A stretch of 64,000 nucleotides of DNA from Aurelia coerulea (taxonomy: Eukaryota; Cnidaria; Scyphozoa; Semaeostomeae; Ulmaridae). A model generated the notes under the pieces. That model had not been told where the DNA came from. It worked only from the letters and a program-made list of their open reading frames with translations, and did not search any database. This document shows positions 57,481 through 64,000 of the stretch, one piece after another (within the stretch, counting starts at the first letter, position 1; the number at the start of each line of letters is the position of its first letter). The translations under genes and the position numbers were made by a program. The stretch is from NCBI GenBank assembly GCA_039566865.1, contig CM076949.1, positions 24,900,501-24,964,500 of the forward strand, written 5' to 3'.

Positions 57481-57837
57481 ATAATGAATATAGACCTCGA
57501 AAATCGAGCAAATGTAAACAATATTCCTTCTGTTAGTATTCTGATTTGGTTAATTTCAGGTGAGATCAAAGTGATTATGAGTAAAGATTCCCAACTGCTT
57601 AAAAAGCCGAGTAAGCAATTTCTAGAAGACTTGCCCAAGCAACAACACAATAACCCAACGTGCATTAGACTAGACTCAAGAATTGAATTCATTTCTTATT
57701 TCTTAGCTAACACTGCTTCGCTCCCAACCAAATTCAGTCAGTTATCAAAAATTCTATTTGATGCCCCGTTTTGTGTGTGTTGCTGCTGCAGAGGACTAGA
57801 GGTCAATTGTCCCGTTTGTCTCAATTGTCCCGATCTG

Positions 57838-58273
57838 CAGAAAATGTATAGAGGAATTGTTGAGCCACATTTTAGTTATTGCTGCTCGGTTGTTGTAGTG
57901 AGACCAAACTTAATTCTCTCCAACAGATCCAGAAGAGAGCAGCAAGATTAACTACAAATAGTCCCTACGATGCCCTCTGCTCGGCTGGCCGTCAATTAAA
58001 GATCTCACAAGAAAAGAAACACAAACAGCAACGCAGACCTTTAAATTATTGAATTCACTTGCTCCTCATTATTTAGGAGAACTTTTTTCGAAATGCTCAG
58101 AAGGTAGCGATCTTAACCTGCGCCCTACCGAAACAAATTTGCAGATACCTCTGTTAAGAACATCTACAGGTCAAAAAGCTTGTTCTTACCGTGGAGCAAA
58201 ATTACGGAATGAGCTTAGCAGGGAAACTAAATTGGCAACCTCCTTGACAACCTTCAAAAGATCCATTCGATAG
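57838..58273 (+). pseudogene. CR1-like reverse transcriptase C-terminal fragment
   Basis: 'QKMYRGIVEPHFSYCCSV', then a frameshift and 'LQQIQKRAARLTT'-like text near 57920-57960, another shift, then 'LNSLAPHYLGELFSKCSE' and 'GAKLRNELSRETK' to TAG at 58271-58273. Same domain as the fragment at 43276-43995 but a different, diverged copy. Confidence 0.8.
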
Positions 58274-58375
58274 CTACATTTTAATTTTCTTTCACGTTTT
58301 TGTTATGTTAAATCGCGTAAGTTATTACTAAATATTGCATATGCAAGATTATTTTTCAATTAGGTTTTTTCAACA

Positions 58376-58443
58376 GGTAAATTTGTAAAACAGTAAATTT
58401 GTAAAACAGTAAATTTGTAAAACAGTAAATTTGTAAAACAGTA
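58376..58443. repeat. 16-bp tandem repeat, 4 copies
   Basis: GTAAATTTGTAAAACA repeated four times, slightly downstream of the CR1-like fragment; possibly its 3' tail. Confidence 0.88.
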
Positions 58444-58529
58444 ACAGTTACTTCTAACTGAAATTGTTACCTGTACAGATATTTCAAAATGAAAAAAATG
58501 CTTGTCACAAAGTTGCATAGAATAAGTTT

Positions 58530-58700
58530 CAAGTTAGAGTTCGAGAGCTTTTTTGAGTCAATCTGACAAGTGGTTGTTGATTTATGGCAGAGGAAAGGCA
58601 AAATAAGTGGTTGCTTCGAAAATAGCACTTCTTTTGTTTTCCGGCAATGTTAAATCAAGAAAGGATTCTAGCGTGGTATTTAAAATTGTTCTGAGCATTT
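58530..58700. repeat. Dispersed repeat, copy 2
   Basis: Matches 52250-52450 in the same orientation (GAGTCAATCTGACAAGTGGT, GATTTATGGCAGAGGAAAGG). Confidence 0.65.
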
Positions 58701-58884
58701 CGCAAATTCATTCAATTGCCCAATTTCATGAGATATTTCATGTGATCACTTTGGTAAAGGAGCTTACTGGTGGCAAGCATTAATCTCAGCAGATTGATGA
58801 CTGACTGGCGGTTGCGCTTTCGGAGCTGAAATTCTAATTTGCATATGATATATGATCAGTTAGATTCTGCCAATCACTTCGCGC

Positions 58885-58921
58885 TCTTCGAGGCTCTTCG
58901 AGACTCTTCGAGGCTCTTCGT
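58885..58921. repeat. GAGGCTCTTC minisatellite
   Basis: About four imperfect 10-12-bp CTCTTCGAGG units. Confidence 0.75.
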
Positions 58922-59227
58922 CAGCATCGTGTCAGCATAATTTGACAGAGCGTATACGCGGCTGTACTTACATGGACACATTGCCTTGAATGCTTATTTT
59001 GTTCTGTATCCTTCATTGTCAAGTATCGTTAATGTATATTCTTATCCAAATTCTTATCAAGATTGCTAGCATTAAATATCCAAACAACACAATATCAGAA
59101 TTGATCCTGTTACCATAGTGCTACAACTGTAGTTATTGGAATCCGTAGTCCGTTTGCAAATTATAGCAATTACATGGGTGTTCAATCCAAACAATTTTTG
59201 TCTATTATTAACATTTTGCATTTAGTT

Positions 59228-59446
59228 TATACTGTTAATTAAAAGCAAATAGAGTGTTAAGCACTGTTTGGCTAAGCGTAATATTTTCTGTAAACCCGGC
59301 CAAAAACGTAGTCTTATTAACATTAGGTATAATTGTGTATACTGTTAATTAAAAGCAAATAGAGTGTTAAGCAGTGTTTGGCTATGCGTAATATTTTCTG
59401 TAAACCCGGCCAAAAATGTAGTCTTATTAACGTTGGGTATAATTGT
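59228..59446. repeat. Tandem duplication of about 109 bp
   Basis: TATACTGTTAATTAAAAGCA… to …AACATTAGGTATAATTG occurs twice in a row (59228 and 59337) with few differences. Confidence 0.9.
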
Positions 59447-59734
59447 CTTAGTTTGGGTGATTACATCTTGTTTCTGGTCGTAGGTCAGTATCCTACAGTA
59501 ATCTACCATGTATCTTTACTGTACTTCACTGTACAATGTAATCTACAATGTATCGTATATCTTCATATTGGTATCTGAAGTACCGCCTCTTAAAATCTCA
59601 TGTTACGGTGATTCATAGATAGACAGTGTGTTTGATTAGTACCAATTCTGAAAACCAATAATTCACAATTCATAAGTCACGCAACCACTGAAATTCACAA
59701 GCCATGCAACCTTCTCTTTGCAACGTTTTTTCTT

Positions 59735-60412
59735 TTTGTTCGCAGTTATGTCTAGTTTGTATAAATGAATTTTTTCAATGTTTTTTAAAGGCCACTGGGT
59801 TGACATAATATTTTGCAACATAGGGCACAAATCTTTAAAAAGATCGGTGTAAAATTCTATTGCAGTTTTCTTTGAAATAAATAGCTTGGAAGGAACTTAG
59901 GGTTTTTTTGCTGTAAATCTGCCGTGGCAATTTATTGATATCTTGATTAATTTCAATATGGCAGCATTTATTAAATTTGAGGCTACGACGTCATCAAATT
60001 TCTAAATCCTAAACTAGAAATGCTACAGATTTCTGCTTGCCACCATATTGTAGACCTTCATAAACGATGGCTTTCTTGAAGGTTATGTAATGTTTCCTCT
60101 ATTAGTTTAGGATTTACGATGATTCAAATTTTTTCAAAATTTTCCATGAATTTGCCACCATTTTGAAAAAATCAAGATATCATATAATTTCCACGGCAGA
60201 TCTACAGCATAGTATCATTAGTTCCTTTCAAGCAATCCAATTCAAAGAAAAATATAATAGAATTTTACACCGACCTTTCTAAAGATTTGAAAGAGTGAGC
60301 CCTATGCTATAGTTTGCTCCTCTTGGTATCATAGTCGTAGTGTTGTAAAGTAGGCTAAGTAGTGTAGGAAGTAATCTGTCATGTAAATTTTTATATAAAA
60401 TATAAAAAAATT
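59735..60412 (+). mobile_element. LINE 3' tail interrupted by a foldback element
   Basis: 59735-59816 and 60309-60412 together match the tail at 18389-18611 (AAATG…TTTTTCAATG, GGCCACTGGGTTGACATAAT, then TTTGCTCCTCTTGGTATCAT, GTAATCTGTCATGTAAATTT), ending in an A-rich run. Confidence 0.78.
59817..60308. mobile_element. Foldback element with 9-bp duplication (AGCATAGG family), copy 2
   Basis: Starts AACATAGGGCACAAATCTTT and ends AAGAGTGAGCCCTATGCT; flanks ATATTTTGC (59808-59816) and ATAGTTTGC (60309-60317), 8 of 9 identical. The arms pair through GTGTAAAATTC and the centre through TTGATATCTTGA-like text. The empty target is visible in the LINE tails at 18389 and 42782. Confidence 0.82.
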
Positions 60413-60768
60413 CTGAAAATGGTAGACTTGGTAGCATTTGTGTTGATTAACTCTGGACTGCTCAAAACGGTAGGTTCGGTAGGTTAAGAGGTCTTTTGAA
60501 CCTTCTGTTCCAAAAGGCAGAAGGTTTGGCAGACTTAAGAACGATTCTCGTTTTCATTAGCGAGCTGCCATAGTGAATCCGAAATCTAATTTTGTTCGAA
60601 ATATTTGTGTTTGATTGGGAAATACTTATCCGTCTCTGCGAAGTTCATTATTTTCGTCATTTTTGTGTGTTTGAATTACCTATCAAGCCCACTCCGAGTG
60701 AAGAATTACCCTAAAACGGGATGGTTCTTAAATAATTGTCAGTTACTTCAAGTTTATGCTGAGCAGAG

Positions 60769-61560
60769 CAGTGGCGTGGCCACGGGGGGGGGGGGGGTAT
60801 GGGGGGGGGCAATTGCCCCCCCCCCCCACTTTTGTCGAAAGATGGTCCTCGAGATTCCTCTAAAACCGAAGAGAAAATAACTGGGTATAGGTTGGGAAAG
60901 AATTTTCAGAGAAATGTCAAATCTTGGCACTTGCAAGCATGATATTGGGAGATGCATTCTAAGCCAAAGTAAAGGATCTTTCTTCAAAAATTTTCCTCGT
61001 AATCTGATTCATAGGATAACTTTTGCAAAACGATCAAGGTTTCCTTGTCGCTAAAGGCAAGCATGATATTGGGAGATGCATTCAAAGCCAAAGTAAAGGA
61101 TCTTTCTTCAAAAATTTTCCTCGTGATCTAATTCATAGGATAACTGTTGCAAAACGATCAAGGTTTCCTTGTCGCTAAAGGCAAGCATGCTATTGGGAGA
61201 TGCATTCTAAGCCAAAGTAAAGGATCTTTCTTCAAAAATTTTCCTCGTGATCTAATTCATAGGATAACTGTTGCAAAACGATCAAGGTTTCCTTGTCACT
61301 AAAGGCAAGCATGCTATTGGGAGATGCATTCTAAGCCAAAGTAAAGGATCTTTCTTCAAAAATTTTCCTCGTGATCTAATTCATAGGATAACTGTTGCAA
61401 AACGACCAAGGTTTCCTTGTCGCTAAAGGCAAGCATGCTATTGGGAGATGCATTCTAAGCCAAAGTAAAGAGCGTGGCCCCAAAAATTTTCCTGGGGGCT
61501 TCGCCCCCAGACCTATTCTTTATGGTGCCCCCCACTTAATTTACCCTGGCCACGCTGCTG
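60769..61560. mobile_element. Non-autonomous hAT-like element with internal tandem repeat
   Basis: Starts CAGTGGCGTGGCCACGGGGG and ends TGGCCACGCTGCTG (12 of 14 terminal bases inverted). GAGCAGAG at 60761-60768 and 61561-61568 is a perfect 8-bp duplication. 792 bp, mostly filled by 124-bp tandem units. Confidence 0.92.
60933..61471. repeat. 124-bp tandem repeat, about 4.3 units
   Basis: GCAAGCATGATATTGGGAGA recurs at 60933, 61057, 61181, 61305 and 61429 (spacing exactly 124); the units are nearly identical, so expansion is recent. Contained in the hAT-like element. Confidence 0.95.
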
Positions 61561-62135
61561 GAGCAGAGTACAAGCTAGTAGCTCATAAGATCTTAACAGA
61601 AATATTTACAACAGAAATAACAGAAGTATTTAAAAATTATTTTCAAGGATCCTAGTTCCTTGGCGTTCTCGATTTGAAGAAAAATAGGAATCTTTTCTTA
61701 CAGAAAAGTGAGATTTCTTTGACTTAGAATCGTACAACTGAAGTTAAATCATACTATTTTTATTTACTACTTTATCCTAATAAATGATAACAAATAAGGC
61801 GCAGGATAATTAGGACTGATTATCGGAACTTAATTATTCATAAACTAAACAAAATCATAAAATTAAATGCAAGTCATTCATGCATACCAATATGCACATG
61901 CATCACTTAGATGTTTAAAGAACAAAATTAACCATACGCTTACCGTCTTATCAAGAACGAAATCCTGTCTACAACCTTAATTATAGTCACAAGAGGCTAT
62001 TGTGACTATGCTTTAATCGCAGACTCTGTATGGAATATAATTCATTGCAACTAATTAGACTTTGAGTCTTCTCCGACAAAACAAATCTAAAACTGAGCCC
62101 TGATACCCCAAGTTTTACTACTTTCACACTCGCAC

Positions 62136-62533
62136 AACAAGGACAGATTTTGTAACACAATAGCATGAGATGCTTTTGTTGACACCTTGACTCAAAGCGA
62201 TTAGTGGCTGCAGACAAAGGAAATTCTCTCAACCATAATTTCAAAAAAACCAAGCCGTGAAAGTTTTTCTGAAACCCAAGTAGCTAGCGCACTCGCTGTG
62301 CATTCCAGAAATATTTTCCTTCTTCTTTCGATCTATGCTCCAGGTTGCTCTTAAAAACGATTTCTGGAACGCACAACGAGCGAGCTAGCTACTTGGGTTT
62401 CAGAGAAACTTTTGCGGCTTTGCTTGTTTTGAATTACTGGTTGAATTTCTCTCGCCTGCGATCGCTAATTGATTTGAATTGCAGTGTCAATCAAACCAAC
62501 TCGTGCTATTGTCTTACCAAATCTGTCCTTGTT
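62136..62533. mobile_element. Mutator-like foldback (AACAAGG family), internally deleted copy
   Basis: Starts AACAAGGACAGATTTTGTAA and ends AATCTGTCCTTGTT; flanks CACTCGCAC (62127-62135) and CACTCAAAC (62534-62542), 7 of 9 identical. 398 bp: the outer arms match 63364-63962 but about 200 bp of the centre are gone. Confidence 0.82.
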
Positions 62534-62956
62534 CACTCAAACAGCAAAACCAGCTTTATCTAAACCATGTTAGATTTTAGCCAATCAAATGCATTTGGTT
62601 CGTTGGATTGACCAATTAGAAGACTCCATTCGCTAACCTTGTTCAGTTTAAGCTAGCGTAACTTCCAAGTGTGAATGGGGGTATTAAACCAGCAGTTTAA
62701 ACAAAATCGGGTCAAAAATGTTGTGTTTTAATTGGTCAACCCAACAAATAGACTGCTTTTGATTGGATGAAATTCAACCGGGTAAAATATAGCTGGTTGT
62801 CCGGTGCAGCATGGGTTCCAACTCTTAGAATTAATCTTGAATCATTTGCACCGATTTAAAGAAACTTCGTTTTTCGTCCACATGATTACAGATTCAGCGA
62901 ACTTTATTATTCTTTAAATCTAACGGTGATTGGGGATGAAAGTTTTTGACACTTAC

Positions 62957-63071
62957 CAAATTCAACCAAAGGTATTCCAAGCCATGCTTGTTCTTCCTCT
63001 GGGAATGATATCATGAAAGGAATATTTTGTGATCTGTACACTTTGCTCCAATTAAAAACTTCCTCAACAAT
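62957..63071 (-). CDS. Internal exon of an unknown minus-strand gene
   Basis: Acceptor CTCTGCTTTACAG, 115 bp, donor GTAAGT. The one open frame begins IVEEVFNWSKVYRSQNIPFM and ends EEEQAWLGIPLVEF plus one base of the next codon. Both splice sites are strong and the composition is that of a globular protein, so this is probably a real exon; I cannot name the family. The upstream exon must lie beyond 64000, and the downstream one should start with two bases of a codon. It is squeezed between two copies of the AACAAGG foldback. Confidence 0.55.
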
Positions 63072-63363
63072 CTGTAAAGCAGAGATATATTGGTTATACC
63101 GAGTGATTCACGAAAAGTGTCGGCGAAGGAAAAACAGACAAAATCAGCTGAGGTTGTGTTACCCGTTTCAAGTCATGTGACCATACTCGTGGGAAGTTCT
63201 AGTATTGTACCAACCATGTTTTGCGTTCATGGCAATGGCATGAAATATGCTACAGAAATCAAAAAAGGTGTTTCATTAAGAAATCGATCACTTGACTTGA
63301 TATGGGTGTAAGCAAACCTCAGCTGATTAGGTCCAGTAACAAAAATCTAAAATTATGCTAATA

Positions 63364-63962
63364 AACAAGGGCAGATTTTGTAATACAATAGCATGAGTTT
63401 CTTTTGTTGACACCTTAATTCAAAAGCGATTAGCGATTGCAGACAAGGAAATTCTCTCAACCAGCAATCCAAAACAAATAAAGCCGCACAAATTTATTCG
63501 AAACGCAGGTAGCTAGCTCGTTCGTTGTGCATTCCAGAAACTGTTTGTAAGGGCAAACATGAGCATAGATCGAAAGAAGAAGGATGCATCTACACTTCTG
63601 CCGCGGGCATTTTATTTGCTTGGTTCAAAAGCCGTTCGGGAGGCGATTCAATTCTCTTATTTTTTTGGGTGTTATCAAAACATTTACTGCTCAGCTTCTG
63701 GACCAAAGAAATAAAATGCCCACGGCAGATGTGTAGATATATCCTTCTTCTTTCGATCTATGCTCATGTTTGCCCTTAAAAATAATTTCTGGAATGCACA
63801 GCGAGCGAGCTAGCTACCTGGGTTTCAGAGAAAATTTTGCGGCTTTGTTTGTTTTGAATTACAGGTTGAGAGAATTTCCTTTGTCTGTGATCGCTAATCG
63901 CTTTGAATTGAGGTGTCAACAAAAGCAACTCATGCTATTGTATTACAAAATCTGCCCTTGTT
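63364..63962. mobile_element. Mutator-like foldback (AACAAGG family), full copy with perfect 9-bp duplication
   Basis: Starts AACAAGGGCAGATTTTGTAA, ends TTACAAAATCTGCCCTTGTT, with ATGCTAATA on both sides (63355-63363 and 63963-63971). 599 bp; the two halves are inverted repeats almost to the centre (about 63645-63680), so the whole element is one hairpin. No transposase. Confidence 0.92.
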
Positions 63963-64000
63963 ATGCTAATACTAAAGTTTAAACCATATGTTTAAACAAC

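Noticed and set aside
57484..57830. First part of a plus-strand frame upstream of the CR1-like fragment
   Set aside because: Only the stretch from 57838 onward resembles reverse transcriptase; the upstream part does not.
1..64000. CRISPR array, prokaryotic operon, defence island, tRNA or rRNA genes
   Set aside because: Split genes, LINEs and animal gene families show this is eukaryotic nuclear DNA; the regular arrays lack spacer structure, and I saw no convincing tRNA or rRNA.

Overview
This is a stretch of eukaryotic, almost certainly animal, nuclear DNA. It is AT-rich, genes are split by short introns (about 0.1-1.5 kb) with GT..AG borders, and more than half of the non-coding DNA looks like dead or non-autonomous transposons. 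The gene families (BolA, a TBC-domain Rab GAP, an ankyrin TRP channel) are widespread in eukaryotes; the TRP channel and the CR1/RTE/jockey-like LINE fragments fit a marine invertebrate. A cnidarian is my best guess, but nothing in the window proves the species. There is no prokaryotic operon, CRISPR array or tRNA that I could support.

Genes. (1) A possible terminal exon of an unknown plus-strand gene at 1115-1280. (2) BOLA2-like gene, minus strand, two exons (5477-4844), complete, 85 residues. (3) Head-to-head with it, a TBC1D10-like Rab GTPase-activating protein, plus strand, 13 proposed exons (6278-14064), 362 residues, polyA signal at 14092. (4) An ankyrin-repeat TRP cation channel, minus strand, six coding exons (29011-21391), 927 residues, all six membrane segments present; every exon junction is in phase. 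(5) A putative unrecognised minus-strand gene at 49582-46393 (three proposed exons, 128 residues). (6) A single good internal exon of another unknown minus-strand gene at 63071-62957, running off the right edge.

Transposons. Retroelements: a 5'-truncated but open RTE-like reverse transcriptase (about 3112-4558), decayed CR1-like and jockey-like fragments (36.4, 42.2-42.7, 43.3-44.0, 57.8-58.3 kb) and LINE 3' tails. DNA elements are mostly short non-autonomous inverted-repeat elements, and many still show target-site duplications (TSDs): TTAA (piggyBac-like), 8 bp (hAT-like), 9 bp (Mutator-like foldbacks), TA (mariner-like) and TAA (PIF/Harbinger-like). Several are nested, and for two of them the uninterrupted 'empty' host repeat is also in the window, which fixes the insertion breakpoints directly.

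Arrays. Tandem repeats with unit lengths of about 83, 124, 130-170 and 150-190 bp occur at 16.0, 60.9, 51.1, 30.0 and 55.5 kb. The last two both carry a repeated reading of a YVDD-like reverse-transcriptase motif. The right half (about 29-62 kb) is gene-poor and repeat-rich. I found no convincing new multi-gene system; the most novel material is the set of short palindromic elements and the two unrecognised genes.
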